DNA from: JBAOHV01 sp037045265
Lineage (GTDB): Bacteria > Actinomycetota > Acidimicrobiia > Acidimicrobiales > Microtrichaceae
Assembly (NCBI GenBank): GCA_037045265.1
Contig: JBAOHV010000004.1
Location: forward strand, 124,001-188,000
Length of the DNA stretch: 64,000 bases
Reading direction: 5' to 3'
The notes beneath the pieces were generated by a model. It was not told the origin of the DNA. It did no database searches and saw only the letters and a program-made list of their open reading frames with translations. Shown in pieces: positions 27,466 through 37,371 of the stretch. Made by a program: the position numbers and the translations under genes. Numbering within the stretch: position 1 is the first letter of the stretch; each line of letters begins with the position of its first letter.

Positions 27466-28825
27466 TCAAGCACCCGATACCGAGACGTCAGGGATCACCA
27501 TCGACGCCGCGGCGTGACCGGACGGCAACCACTCGAGGTCGGCGCCTATCGCCTCCACGTCGAGCAGCAGGCGCTGGATGGTCGAGGCAACCGTCAGCTC
27601 ACGGACCGGCTCTGCCAGGGTGCCGTCGCGGATCATCAGCCCGTCGGCACCCACCGAGAAGTCGCCGGACACGGCGTTCACCCCCGAGTGCAGACCTGTG
27701 AAGGAGTTGACCAGCAGGCCGTTGTCGACGCCTGCGATCAGGTCCTCGAGGCTGTCGGACCCCGCACGCATCACCAGCACCTGAGCACCGACCCCCGGGA
27801 GACTGCGCGCTCCCCTGACCGCCGATGCGGTGGAGCCGAGACCGGTACGCCGGCCCGTGTAGGTGTCACGCAGGAACCCGCTGAGCACCCCGTCGACCAC
27901 GAGATCGTTGCGGCGACACGCCTGTCCCTCGCCGTCGACCTCCTCGGCCCCCAACGACTCGGGCATCGTGGGGTCGTCGACCAGGTGCAGCACCGGGGAT
28001 GCGATCGCCTCGCCGACGCGGTCGGCGAACGGGGACCGGCCTTTGACCACGACGTCACCTGCGAGCATCCCCGACACGATGCCCAGCAGAGTCAACGACA
28101 GGCGGGGCTCCAACACGATCGTCAGTCGACCCGAGCCGGGCTTCACCGCACCCAGCAGTCGTGTCGATCGATCGACGGCTTCATCGGCCACCCGGGCCAG
28201 GTCCAGGAGCTCCGGGTCCCGGTGCGCGTCATGGCTGAATCCGATCTGCGTCTCACCGTCGGCCACTGCCAACGGCTGGGTCGAGACCGAGCACGAGGCC
28301 CCACGGTCGACCCAGCGCACACCAGTGCTCGACGCGATCGCCGACTCACCCCAGGCGTCTCCGTAGGCGGTACTGCGAGCGCTGGTGACCCTGGGGTCCA
28401 CGCCCAGAACCATGCGCTCCAACTCGAGGGCAGTACCGATCTTGGCGTCGACCGACCGGCTCACCACCGCATCCGACCAGGCATCGCGCTCCACTACTGC
28501 GACCCCGTCGGGATCAGCGAGGCGGTTGAACTCGTCCGGCTCGCTGAACGCGCAGTTGTCACGGGCCTCGATCAACGTGTCGGCCAGCACCGAGGGATCC
28601 AGTGACCCGCAGTGCCGCGAATCCGAGCCTGCCGTCACGCACGACCCTGATACCCGCTCCGGAGGAGTCCGCCGAGGTGAGCGACTCCACCTCCTGCCCG
28701 TAGACCTTCACCGTGGTCGAGGTGGCGCGCGAGAGCACGACCTCCACCTGTTCACCCGGAGATGCTGCCGCGACGAGCGAATCCGCGAGCCTCAACAGGT
28801 CGTCTGCCATGTCGTCCACGGACAT
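27466..28825 (-). CDS. TldE/PmbA-like protein 1, one frameshift
   Basis: About 453 residues across one extra base near 28612. It is the non-metal partner type of the TldD/TldE protease: no HExxxH, but the family folds are visible as VKVYGQEVESLTSADSSGAGIRVVRDGRLGFA at the start, LTIVLEPRLSLTLLGIVSGMLAGDVVVKGRSPFADRVGE in the middle, RTGLGSTASA, and LHSGVNAVSGDFSVGADGLMIRDG near the end. TldD/E complexes degrade peptides and mature some modified peptides. It lies 1 nt after the stop of a second TldE-like gene and in the same orientation as tldD at 32.5 kb. Confidence 0.85.
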
Positions 28826-28826
28826 C

Positions 28827-30178
28827 TCACAGACCCGACATCGTCATGTCGGCGATCGCGAGCGTGACTCCTGTCGATTCCCACGGGAAGTAGGTCAGGT
28901 CGTCGCCGACGTCGACGACGTCCATGAGCATCCGCTGGAGCGTCGACCCGATCGTCACCTCTCGAACGCCTTCTGCCAGCTCTCCCCCACGGATCATCAG
29001 GCCCTCGATGCCGACAGAGAGATCACCAGACACGGGGTTGACCCCGGAATGGAGACCTGCCAGCTCGAGGACCATGAGACCCTCGTCGATCCCGGCGACC
29101 ACCTGGGCAGCACTCCGGGACCCAGCGGCAACCTTGACCACATGCGGGCCAACCGACGGAGCCGACCGGGGGCTCGGCCGCTGAGCGGACCCCGTCGACG
29201 CAGCCCCCGACGCGCGACCGGTGTATGCGTTGTGCAGGAAGCCCACCAGCTCGCCCGATTCGATCAGTGGAACCCGCCGGCACGCGAGGCCTTCGCCGTC
29301 GGTGTCCGATGCGGTGGGGGCGAGGGGATCGGCTGCGTCGTCGTAGAGCGTCAGCTGCGGAGCGGCAACCTGCTCCCCCACCCGTCCAGCGAACGCCGAC
29401 CGGCCTCGCAGCACCGCGTCGCCAGAGAGCAGTTCGACGACCAGACCGAGGAACTGCGAAGCCACGTAGGGGTCGAACACCACCGTCAGGCGCCTGCTCG
29501 GGGCCTTTCCTGCACCGAGCAGGCGGACCGAGCGGTGCACCGCGTCGCGCGCGCAGCACCGGTGGGGTCGAGCGACTCGACCGCCCTGGCCACGCTGAAC
29601 CCGAAGCCCGTGGTGGTCTCGTCGTCGTCTCCGGCGAGCGCGTAGGCCCCCAGATAGACAGAGGTCTCGGCACCGGAGCGCCTGATACCCGTCGTGCTGG
29701 CGATGGCGCTCACGCCGATGGCATCGGCATAGTCGGCTGACTCGATGCCCTTCATCCTGGGATCCCCACCGAGGACCTCACGTTCCAGCTCGATCGCCAG
29801 ACGGATCTTCTCCTCGGTCGGGGTCCGCTCGAGCCTGTCGTCGTGGAGCTCGAGCTCCACAGGTGTGACTCCGTCAGGTTCCGCCAGACCGGCGTCCTCG
29901 TCGACAGAGCCGAACTCGGAGTTGTCACGGGCTTCGGTCAGACAGTCACCCAGGGACTCGTCGTCGAGCACACCTGCCCAGGCGACACCTTGGCGACCGT
30001 CCCTGATCACCCTCACTCCGATGCCGGCGGACGTAGCCGACACGAAGTGCTCGATGTCGCCACCGAAAGCGCGGATCTCGGTGTCACGGCTCCATGCTGC
30101 GACCGCTTCGACCTGCTCACCCGCTCGGGCCATGCCCACGACCCGGTCGACGACTCCCTGGAGCTCATCTGGTGTCAT
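28827..30178 (-). CDS. TldE/PmbA-like protein 2, one frameshift
   Basis: About 451 residues across a shift near 29545. It is paralogous to the next gene downstream, with the same landmarks: VRVIRDGRQGVAWAG, LTVVFDPYVASQFLGLVVELLSGDAVLRGRSAFAGRVGE, a TGRASGAASTGSA segment, and LHSGVNPVSGDLSVGIEGLMIRGG. It also lacks HExxxH. Start ATG 30178 gives the usual family N-terminus; ATG 30241 would add 21 residues (MHMSDD...). Two TldE-like copies next to one TldD in the window is unusual. Confidence 0.82.
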
Positions 30179-30311
30179 GGGTGCCCGTCCATCGCGGTCA
30201 GCCTGCCACAGCCACGTGCGTCGATCGTCCGACATGTGCATCCCGCAACGACTTCTGTTAGCGTCGGTGGCTCATCGGCCCGGCGGGGCCGTCGTCGAGG
30301 GAGGGCGACCA

Positions 30312-31824
30312 ATGGCCAAGTCTCACACGAGACATATTCCTGCGTTCATCGGGGTGATCCTGGCTGCGGCACTCGTTGCGGCATGCACGACTCCGCCGAG
30401 CCCGAACCCCACACCGAACGCTGCTGGGCTGCACGCTGCGCTCGCCAGCGGCGGGATCCAGGTCACCTGGAACCCCACCGGACCGGGCCAGACCAACGGC
30501 TACGACCTCCAGTACCGGGTCGACGGCGCCGGGTGGGTGCCGATCGAGACCAGCTTCGACAACACCGTCCTCTTCGACGACGTCACCGAGTTCACGCAGT
30601 ACTGGTTCAGGGTCAGGGCCAAGGCCGCTCCGGGAGCCAGCGCCGGCTCGTTCAGCGACTCCGTAACTGCCTGGTACGTGGTTCCCAAGCTGCCGATCAT
30701 CAGGATCGACACCCAGGACCGGGCACCGATCCTGGACCGCGAGAACTACGTGCGCGCATCCATGACGCTCGATCCGAACGGCTCGGGCTACGCCCCGTAC
30801 TCGGGCACGCTCGAGATCCGTGGCCGGGGCAACTCCACTTGGCAGTTCCCCAAGAAGCCCTACCGCCTGAAGCTGGACACGAAGAGCCCGCTGATGGGTA
30901 TCGCCTCCAACCGCCACTGGGTTCTGCTCGCCAACTGGTTCGACAAGTCCCAGATCCGCACTGCGACGGCCGAAGCGATCTCCAAGTCCACCGACCTGGC
31001 CTGGACGCCCACCTACCGCCACGTCGAGGTCGTGCTCAACGGGCGAGTACGTCGGCGTCTACCAGCTCACCGAACAGGTTCGGTCAGGTTCCGACCGCGT
31101 CGACATCCCTGAGCTCGACGAGGGCGACGTCGGCCTACCGACGATCTCGGGCGGCTATCTGCTCGAGATCGACAGCCGCCTCGAAGAGAACGACGAGCCG
31201 GGCTTCCGCACGTCACGCAACAACGTGCCGGTCGTGGTCAAGGAGCCCGATCCGGCCACCTCGGAGCAGTTCGACTACATCCGCGGCGCGGTGAACGGCC
31301 TCGAGAGCTCCCTGTACTCGCCGACCTTCACGGACCCTGTCAGCGGATACCGCAGCGTCCTCGATGTCGACGCGTACATCGACCACTACCTGCTCCAGGA
31401 GATCACCCGTAACGGCGACGCCTTCTGGTCGAGCACCTTCTTCTACAAGGACCGCGACGACAACCGGTTCCACTTCGGGCCCATGTGGGATTTCGACCGC
31501 TCGCAGGGCAGCACGGTGACGCCCAAGCCCCAGCCTCCCGAGGACTGGTACGCCCGCAACTTCTCCTGGACCCGCCGGATGCTCCAGGATCCGGCCTTCG
31601 CCGCGCAGCTCGACGCGAGGTTCCGCGAACTGCTGCCCACGCTGTCCGCGATCCCTGAGCAGATGTCTGCCGTCAGCACATCGCTGCTTCCTGCGATCGA
31701 CAACGACGAGGCCCGTTGGGGCTACACCACCGGCCCGTCGGACGAGCCGGCCTATCTCGAACAGTGGCTCGAGGCCCGTCTGGCGTGGATGGAGCAGAAC
31801 TCCTCGCCGCTGCCCACACCCTGA
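30312..31824 (+). CDS. CotH kinase-like lipoprotein with FnIII domain, one frameshift
   Basis: About 504 residues across one extra base near 31046 (in AACGGGCGAGTAC). A signal peptide with lipobox (VILAAALVAAC, Cys about residue 24), a fibronectin type III domain (about 35-115, GLHAALASGGIQVTWNP ... YWFRVRAKA), then a CotH domain with LEIRGRGNSTWQFPKKPYRLKL, NWFDKSQIRTATAEAIS, GEYVGVYQLTEQV, and FGPMWDFDRSQG, whose DFD is the metal-binding motif of CotH kinases. CotH proteins phosphorylate secreted proteins in spore formers. The role here is unknown. The gene is divergent from the TldE genes, with a TTAGCGT -10-like box and a ribosome site upstream. Confidence 0.85.
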
Positions 31825-31833
31825 TCGATCGGT

Positions 31834-31873
31834 GACCCTGCACGGGCCGGGATGACCCGGTCCGTGCAGGGTC
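31834..31873 (+). terminator. Hairpin terminator after the CotH gene
   Basis: An 18-bp stem with one G-U wobble, outer arms GACCCTGCACGG (31834-31845) and its complement (31862-31873), loop ATGA. It starts 10 nt after the CotH stop and ends 4 nt before the -10 box of the next gene. Confidence 0.75.
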
Positions 31874-31889
31874 CACCTACGCTGCACCA

Positions 31890-32465
31890 GTGCTCGAGAC
31901 GGTGCTGGGTGTGGCCGCGCCCATGGTCTTCCTGGTGCGGCTGGTGCCACAGCCGCTGCGCTTGGCGCGCACAGGTGTCGATGACGGTCTGTCGCCGATG
32001 GGGGCGTTCAACCAGCTCCTCTCCGAGGGCGCCTGGCTCGCTTACGGCCTGATCCAGGCCAGCGTCTCGATCTGGCTGGTGTCGGCGGTCGCGCTGTTCC
32101 CGAGCGGGTGGCAGGCGCTGATGCTGGTGCGCCGGTCCCGCACCATCGACCTGGTGGGAGCGGCAGCCTTCGGGGCGGCGATCATCGTGGCGTGGTCCGC
32201 TGGCTGGCTCGGAGCCATACTCGGCGCCAGCGTCCTGGTGACCACCGGGCCGCAGGTGTTCGAAGCGCTGCGCCGTGACGACCTGTCGGGCATCGCAACG
32301 CAGACGTGGTGGATCGCGCTTGTCGACGCAGCGTTGTGGGGGTCACTCGGGTGGGTCACCGACGACCTCGCCCTGGTCGGCTACTGGGCCGTCCTCACGG
32401 TGTGCGCGCTGACGGTGCTGGCTCGTGTGGCATGGACCCGCCGAACACGGCGCGGCGTCGCTTGA
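31890..32465 (+). CDS. PQ-loop/SemiSWEET-like membrane protein
   Basis: 191 residues, six or seven hydrophobic helices. Two PQ motifs are seen: FLVRLVPQPLRLARTGVDDGLSP near the start and TTGPQVFEALRRDDLSGIATQTW in the second half, as in PQ-loop proteins built from two three-helix bundles. Such proteins move small sugars or amino acids or act as receptors; nothing here picks one. The GTG start is 6 nt after TACGCT (31878-31883), which suggests a leaderless mRNA. It is convergent with tldD, 27 nt apart. Confidence 0.75.
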   Translation: MLETVLGVAAPMVFLVRLVPQPLRLARTGVDDGLSPMGAFNQLLSEGAWLAYGLIQASVSIWLVSAVALFPSGWQALMLVRRSRTIDLVGAAAFGAAIIVAWSAGWLGAILGASVLVTTGPQVFEALRRDDLSGIATQTWWIALVDAALWGSLGWVTDDLALVGYWAVLTVCALTVLARVAWTRRTRRGVA

Positions 32466-32492
32466 GGACCGCCGCGGTCGCGGGTCGCGTCG

Positions 32493-33920
32493 TCAGGCTG
32501 CGGTGCCGCCGATCGTCAGGCCGCCGGTCACCCGCAACGTAGGCACACCGTCGCCGACCGGAACGCCCTGACCGTCCTTTCCGCAGGTGCCCGGGGCGCC
32601 CATGGCGAAGTCGTTGCCCACCGCGTCGATCGCCGACAGGACAGCAGGGCCATTGCCGATCAGGTTGCCCTCGCGCAGCGGTTCAGTGATGCGGCCGTCC
32701 TCGATCAGGTAGGCCTCGGTCATCCCGAACACGAAGTCGCCGGTGGCCGTGTTGACCTGCCCGCCACCGAGATGCGCTATGTACACGCCCGAGGTCGTGT
32801 CGGCGACTATGTCGGCGGGGTTGCTGTCACCACCTAGCAGGTAGGTGTTGGTCATCCGCACCATGGGCAGGTGCTGGTAGCTCTGCCGGCGACCGTTGCC
32901 GGAGCTCGCCCGACCCTCGGCACGTGCCCGCAGCCCGTCCCACATGTAGTCGACGAGCACACCGTCACGGATCAGCACGTTGCGTTGGGCGGGGCGGCCC
33001 TCGTCATCGACCGCGAAGCAACCCCACTCGCCGCCCATGGTTCCGTCATCGACCAGGGTGACCAGTGGAGAGGCGACCTGCTCACCCAGCCGGCCGGCGA
33101 ACACTGAGGCACCCTTGTTGACCAGGTCGGCCTCGAGCCCGTGGCCGCAGGCCTCGTGGAACATCACGCCGCCGCCGCCGGGTCCGATCACGACTGTCAT
33201 CTCGCCCGAAGGCGCAGGTCGCGCCTGGAGCTTTGTCAGCGCCCGCTGAGCGGCGTTCCGTGCCAGATCACCGATGTCGTAGTCGTCGAAGAGCTCGAAA
33301 CCGATCGTCCTTCCGACCGACTCCCGACCGGTCTGCATCCCTGCATCACCCGAGGCCACACACGACACCGAGAAGATCGTCTTCACCTGATCGTCGCCGG
33401 CCAGGACACCCTCGCTGTTGGCGACCATGATCCGGCGGCGAGAATCCGAGTACCGGGCCGAGACCTGCGAGATCGCGGCACCGGTGCTGCGGGCCACCTC
33501 GTCGGCGGTGACGAGGAGCTCCACCTTTCTGGCTTTGGACACGTCCCCCGGTTGGATCTGCACCGGGTTCGGGTGAGGCGCATCGACCTGCTGGAGGCCT
33601 ACCGCGCTGGTGCCCGCGCCGGTACCCCGTGCCGCTGCAGCCGCCGTGCGAGCGGCAGCAAGGAGGCTCTGCTCGCTCAGGTCGGAGGTGTGGGCGAAAC
33701 CGGTCGACTCACCGACCACGACCCTGATCCCGGCACCACGATCACGTCCAGACGTGAGCTCCTCGACGCGCCCGTCGTCGAGCAACGCCGATGACGAGCG
33801 CTTCTCCTCGACGAACACCTCCGCGAAATCGGCCCCACGTTCGAGACCCGCCGTCAGCACTCGTTGGACCAGGGCAGGATCGACCAACGACCGTGGCTCT
33901 GTGTTGGTGGCGTTCGACAC
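32493..33920 (-). CDS. tldD: Metalloprotease TldD
   Basis: 475 residues, full family length. The zinc site is FHEACGHGLEAD (HExxxH, near residue 255), preceded by EMTVVIGPGGGG and followed by EWGCFAVDDEGRPAQRNVLIRDGVLVDYM and GNGRRQSYQHLPMVRMTNTYL. TldD forms a heterodimer with TldE and trims peptides; some complexes release RiPP leaders. The start GTG 33920 has an AAAGGA ribosome site and a TACGGT -10-like box. Two TldE-like genes lie 3.7 kb further downstream on the same strand, separated by the CotH and PQ-loop genes. No RiPP precursor gene was recognised nearby. Confidence 0.93.
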   Translation of the reverse strand: MSNATNTEPRSLVDPALVQRVLTAGLERGADFAEVFVEEKRSSSALLDDGRVEELTSGRDRGAGIRVVVGESTGFAHTSDLSEQSLLAAARTAAAAARGTGAGTSAVGLQQVDAPHPNPVQIQPGDVSKARKVELLVTADEVARSTGAAISQVSARYSDSRRRIMVANSEGVLAGDDQVKTIFSVSCVASGDAGMQTGRESVGRTIGFELFDDYDIGDLARNAAQRALTKLQARPAPSGEMTVVIGPGGGGVMFHEACGHGLEADLVNKGASVFAGRLGEQVASPLVTLVDDGTMGGEWGCFAVDDEGRPAQRNVLIRDGVLVDYMWDGLRARAEGRASSGNGRRQSYQHLPMVRMTNTYLLGGDSNPADIVADTTSGVYIAHLGGGQVNTATGDFVFGMTEAYLIEDGRITEPLREGNLIGNGPAVLSAIDAVGNDFAMGAPGTCGKDGQGVPVGDGVPTLRVTGGLTIGGTAA

Positions 33921-34008
33921 GTCGGGTCCTTTCGCGGCCAGCCGTCGACCGTAACCTCCACGCGGCCGAAAGTGTGACCGCCAGGCGGCGAGTGCTTACT
34001 GTATTCGG

Positions 34009-34386
34009 GTGCCAGTGCGCCCCGGAGTCTCCGCAGTCGTCGAGTTGACCGTCACCGATGCGGATACCGCCATCGCCATGGGCTCGGGCGACGTTCCCGT
34101 GCTGGCGACGCCGCGGATCGTCGCGTTGACCGAGCAGGCAGCGGTCGCGGCGGTTCATCCGGAGTTGGACCCTGGGTGCTCCACGGTCGGAGTGCGGGTG
34201 CAGCTCGAGCACATATCGCCCACACCCGTCGGTGGGAAGGTGACTGCCGAGGCGAACCTGGAGAAGGTCGAAGGTAGGCGCCTGATCTTCCACGTCTCCG
34301 CCCGCGACGAACGGGGGCTGATCGCCGCCGGCAAGGTCACACGCGTGCTGGTCGACGTGGAGCGGTTCCTCGACAAGGCACGCTGA
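34009..34386 (+). CDS. FlK-like hot-dog thioesterase
   Basis: 125 residues in one hot-dog fold of the fluoroacetyl-CoA thioesterase (FlK) group: MGSGDVPVLATPRIVALTEQAAVAAV at the central helix, GCSTVGVRVQLEHISPTPVGGKVTAEANL in the strands, and RLIFHVSARDERGLIAAGKVTRVLVD at the end. Such proteins hydrolyse small acyl-CoAs; the substrate is not known here. TACTGT at 33997-34002 lies 6 nt before GTG 34009, so the mRNA is probably leaderless. It is divergent from tldD and is followed after 7 nt by the next membrane protein gene. Confidence 0.8.
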   Translation: MPVRPGVSAVVELTVTDADTAIAMGSGDVPVLATPRIVALTEQAAVAAVHPELDPGCSTVGVRVQLEHISPTPVGGKVTAEANLEKVEGRRLIFHVSARDERGLIAAGKVTRVLVDVERFLDKAR

Positions 34387-34393
34387 TCGTTCC

Positions 34394-35482
34394 GTGCCTG
34401 GCGGATCCGACCCTCCTGGGGACGCCGAACGCGACGAAGCGCTCGCGGGGATCGACGCGGAGCACCTGCCGCACCAGCTCCCCACCAACAACTGGCGCAG
34501 CACGCTTGTGCGACTCGCAGCGAGCATCTCGCTGCTCGGCCTGCTGTTCTGGCGACTCCCCGACGTCTCGCTCGACGACGTCGTTCCCGAGCTCACCGCC
34601 GCCACGGCCGGCTGGGTGGCTCTGGCGATCGCTGTTCACGTCGCTGCGTACGGACTCCAGACTGCCCGGTGGCAGACCGTGTCGACGACCATGGGGATCC
34701 ACCTGCCGTTCAGGCGCATGCTCTCGCACCTGCTCGCCGGCGAGTTCGTGTCCAACGCCCTGCCGACCTCCTTCGGCGGCGATGTGGTGAGGGTCGTACG
34801 CCAGGGGCAGGACTCAGGCGACTACGCCGACGCGTTCGCCGCCACCGCGTTGGAACGCCTGACCGGCTGGATCGTCCTACCCCTGTTGTCGACCGTCGCC
34901 CTCGCAGCAGTGCCCTCGTTCCGGGACCTGGGGTCGGCTACGACCGTCGCAGTCCTCACGAACGTGATCACGGTCGTCGCACTGGCCGCGATCCTGTGGA
35001 CCGCCGGCCACGAGCGCGGTGGCGGACGCCTCATCGGAAGCGGCGGCTGGCGTCGCTACCTGGCAGCAGTCCACCTGGGGATCATCGCCTTCCGACACCG
35101 CCCCAGGCGCGTCTCAGCAGTCCTCGCCGCAGGATTGGGGTTCCAGTTCCTGCAGTGCGTCTCGGTCTACGCCTGTGCCCGAGCACTGCAGCTGCCGCAG
35201 GTCACGCTGCTGGCGGCCATGGCCTTCTTCCCGCCCACGGCCGTGCTGCAGAACCTTCCCCTGGCGTTGGGGGGTCTGGGAGTCCGCGAGGCTGCGTTCG
35301 TCCTGTTCTTCGGGGCGCTCGGGGTGTCGGACGCGAGCGCGATCGTGCTCGGGCTCCTGGTCTACCTGGTGTTCATCGGCGCCAGCCTCGCAGGGGCGCC
35401 GAGTTTCGTCGTCGCCGCGAGACGGCGACGGATCAGAGCCGTCGACCAGGGGAGACCTGACGCTTCGGGCAGCCAGCGGTAG
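34394..35482 (+). CDS. LPG-synthase-type integral membrane protein (YbhN/AglD2-like)
   Basis: 362 residues with about eight helices: a hydrophilic N-terminus, then LAASISLLGLLFWRL, AIAVHVAAYGLQTARWQTV, LLAGEFVSNALPTSFGGDVVRV (the conserved family signature), ALERLTGWIVLPLL, and NLPLALGGLGVREAAFVLFFGALGV near the end. This is the flippase-like domain of the lysylphosphatidylglycerol synthase family, without the soluble synthase part. Stand-alone forms are common near lipid genes. It lies 14 nt before dxs and may be cotranscribed. Confidence 0.85.
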   Translation: MPGGSDPPGDAERDEALAGIDAEHLPHQLPTNNWRSTLVRLAASISLLGLLFWRLPDVSLDDVVPELTAATAGWVALAIAVHVAAYGLQTARWQTVSTTMGIHLPFRRMLSHLLAGEFVSNALPTSFGGDVVRVVRQGQDSGDYADAFAATALERLTGWIVLPLLSTVALAAVPSFRDLGSATTVAVLTNVITVVALAAILWTAGHERGGGRLIGSGGWRRYLAAVHLGIIAFRHRPRRVSAVLAAGLGFQFLQCVSVYACARALQLPQVTLLAAMAFFPPTAVLQNLPLALGGLGVREAAFVLFFGALGVSDASAIVLGLLVYLVFIGASLAGAPSFVVAARRRRIRAVDQGRPDASGSQR

Positions 35483-35496
35483 TTTGTTGCTCGCTC

Positions 35497-37359
35497 ATGA
35501 CCGATGCCGACAGCCCCATCCTGCGAACGATCCAGAGCCCGGCAGACCTCCGCGGCCTGGACGAGGCCCAGCTCGGGCGCCTGGCCACCGAGATCCGCGA
35601 CTTCATCGTCGACGCCGTGAACACCCACGGCGGCCACCTCGGGTCGAACCTCGGCGCGGTCGAGATAACCCTCGCTCTACACCGGGTGTTCCGCTCACCC
35701 CACGACATCATCCTCTGGGACACCGGCCACCAGGCCTACGTGCACAAGATGCTCACAGGGCGCTGTGACCGCTTCGCCGACTTGCGTCAGGAGGGTGGGC
35801 TCTCCGGCTACCCCAGCCGAGCCGAGTCAGACCACGACTGGATAGAGAACAGCCACGCGTCGACGGTCGTGTCCTATGCACACGGCCTGGCGTCCGCACT
35901 GCACCTCCGGGGCGAGCACGACCGCCAGATCGTCGGAGTGCTCGGCGACGGCGCCATGACCGGCGGCATGGCCTACGAGGGCCTGAACAACCTCGGCCAC
36001 TCGGGTCGCAAGGCAATCATCGTTCTCAACGACAACGGTCGGTCCTATGCACCGACCGCATCGAGCCTGGGCGAGAGCCTGTCCCGGCTCCGATCCTCGG
36101 GCACCTACCGTCGTCAGAGCGCCCGTGTCGAGCGACTGCTCGCCGAGCTTCCACTGGGCAACTACCTCGAGAAGGGCGTCGACGGCGCCAAGGCGGCGAT
36201 CCGCGAGATCTTCGAACCACCGGCGTTCTTCGAGCAGCTCGGCGTCAAGTACCTGGGCCCCTACGACGGCCACGACCTGGCGACGCTCGAAGAGGCGTTC
36301 CGCAACGCGAGCGAGGTCGACGGTCCAGTGGTCGTGCACTGCCTCACCCAGAAGGGTCGTGGCTACGCACCCGCCGAGAACGATCCGGTCAAGAACATGC
36401 ACGACACGTCCGAGCTGAAGTCCGGCTCGTACACCGCCGCGTTCTCGGAGGCCATCGTCGAGCAGGGCGCGAGGCGTCCCGAGTTGGTCGCCATCACGGC
36501 TGCCATGCCCGACTCGACCGGGCTACTCCCCTTCGGAGAGCGGTTCCCCGAGCGCATGTTCGACACCGGAATCGCCGAGCAGCACGCCGTCACTTCTGCC
36601 GCTGGAATGGCGATGGGTGGGCTGCGCCCGGTCGTGGCGGTCTACTCGACGTTCCTCACACGGGCGTTCGACCAGGTGAACCTGGACGTGGGCCTTCACG
36701 GCCAACCCGTGGTCTTCGTGCTCGACCGCGCTGGGATCACCGGCGATGACGGCGCGTCCCATCACGGTTTGCTCGACATGGTGTTGCTCTCCAAGGTCCC
36801 CGACATGACCGTCTTCGCCCCTTCCAACTACGCCGAGGTCTCCCGGATGCTCAGCGACGCGCTGGACATCTGCACCGACGGCCCTGCGGCGATCCGCTTC
36901 TCCAAGACGATGCCGCCCGCTGGTGAGTCGACGACCGGTTCGGGCCTCTCGGCCCGAAGGGTCCGTGTCGGCGAGGAGATCTGTCTGATCGGGGTCGGCA
37001 AGATGCTCGGCGCCGCATCGGCCGCCGCGGACCGCCTGGTAGAGCAGGGTCACAGTGTGACGGTGTGGGATCCACGCGTCGTCAAGCCACTCGACCCCGA
37101 GATGCTCGGCGACGCCGCCGGACACCGGCTCGTGGTGACTATCGAGGACGGGCTGCGCGACGGCGGAATCGGTGCGTCGATCGCCGACGCTCTCTCCAAG
37201 TTGGCCCCGACGGGCGGACCGGCGGTGCGGGTCCTGGGTGTGCCCTCGGTGTACCTGGCTCAGGGCAAGCCGGACGTCATCCTCGGTCGCCTCGGCTTGG
37301 ACGCAGACGGCGTAGTCGACGAGGTGCTCGCTTGGGTGCGCTCGTCACAATCGGTCTGA
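35497..37359 (+). CDS. dxs: 1-deoxy-D-xylulose-5-phosphate synthase
   Basis: 620 residues, the first enzyme of the MEP isoprenoid pathway (pyruvate plus glyceraldehyde 3-phosphate, thiamine diphosphate-dependent). Signature parts are HGGHLGSNLGAVEITLALH, the diphosphate site GDGAMTGGMAYEGLNNLG with LNDNGRSYAPT, KYLGPYDGHDL, and in the second domain DTGIAEQHAVTSAAGMA and DRAGITGDDGASHHG. It is intact with no frameshift. Start ATG 35497, with TAGTTT 11 nt upstream as a possible -10 box. Confidence 0.98.
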   Translation: MTDADSPILRTIQSPADLRGLDEAQLGRLATEIRDFIVDAVNTHGGHLGSNLGAVEITLALHRVFRSPHDIILWDTGHQAYVHKMLTGRCDRFADLRQEGGLSGYPSRAESDHDWIENSHASTVVSYAHGLASALHLRGEHDRQIVGVLGDGAMTGGMAYEGLNNLGHSGRKAIIVLNDNGRSYAPTASSLGESLSRLRSSGTYRRQSARVERLLAELPLGNYLEKGVDGAKAAIREIFEPPAFFEQLGVKYLGPYDGHDLATLEEAFRNASEVDGPVVVHCLTQKGRGYAPAENDPVKNMHDTSELKSGSYTAAFSEAIVEQGARRPELVAITAAMPDSTGLLPFGERFPERMFDTGIAEQHAVTSAAGMAMGGLRPVVAVYSTFLTRAFDQVNLDVGLHGQPVVFVLDRAGITGDDGASHHGLLDMVLLSKVPDMTVFAPSNYAEVSRMLSDALDICTDGPAAIRFSKTMPPAGESTTGSGLSARRVRVGEEICLIGVGKMLGAASAAADRLVEQGHSVTVWDPRVVKPLDPEMLGDAAGHRLVVTIEDGLRDGGIGASIADALSKLAPTGGPAVRVLGVPSVYLAQGKPDVILGRLGLDADGVVDEVLAWVRSSQSV

Positions 37360-37371
37360 CGGTCCGATGCT

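Noticed and set aside
7235..31050. Programmed ribosomal frameshifting at the many breaks.
   Set aside because: The breaks occur in unrelated genes, including galU and map, in simple G/C-rich runs, without shared slippery sites or following structures.
29745..31112. A 455-residue protein that includes the CotH N-terminus.
   Set aside because: The first 189 codons are antisense to the TldE-like gene. The lipoprotein signal peptide begins at ATG 30312.
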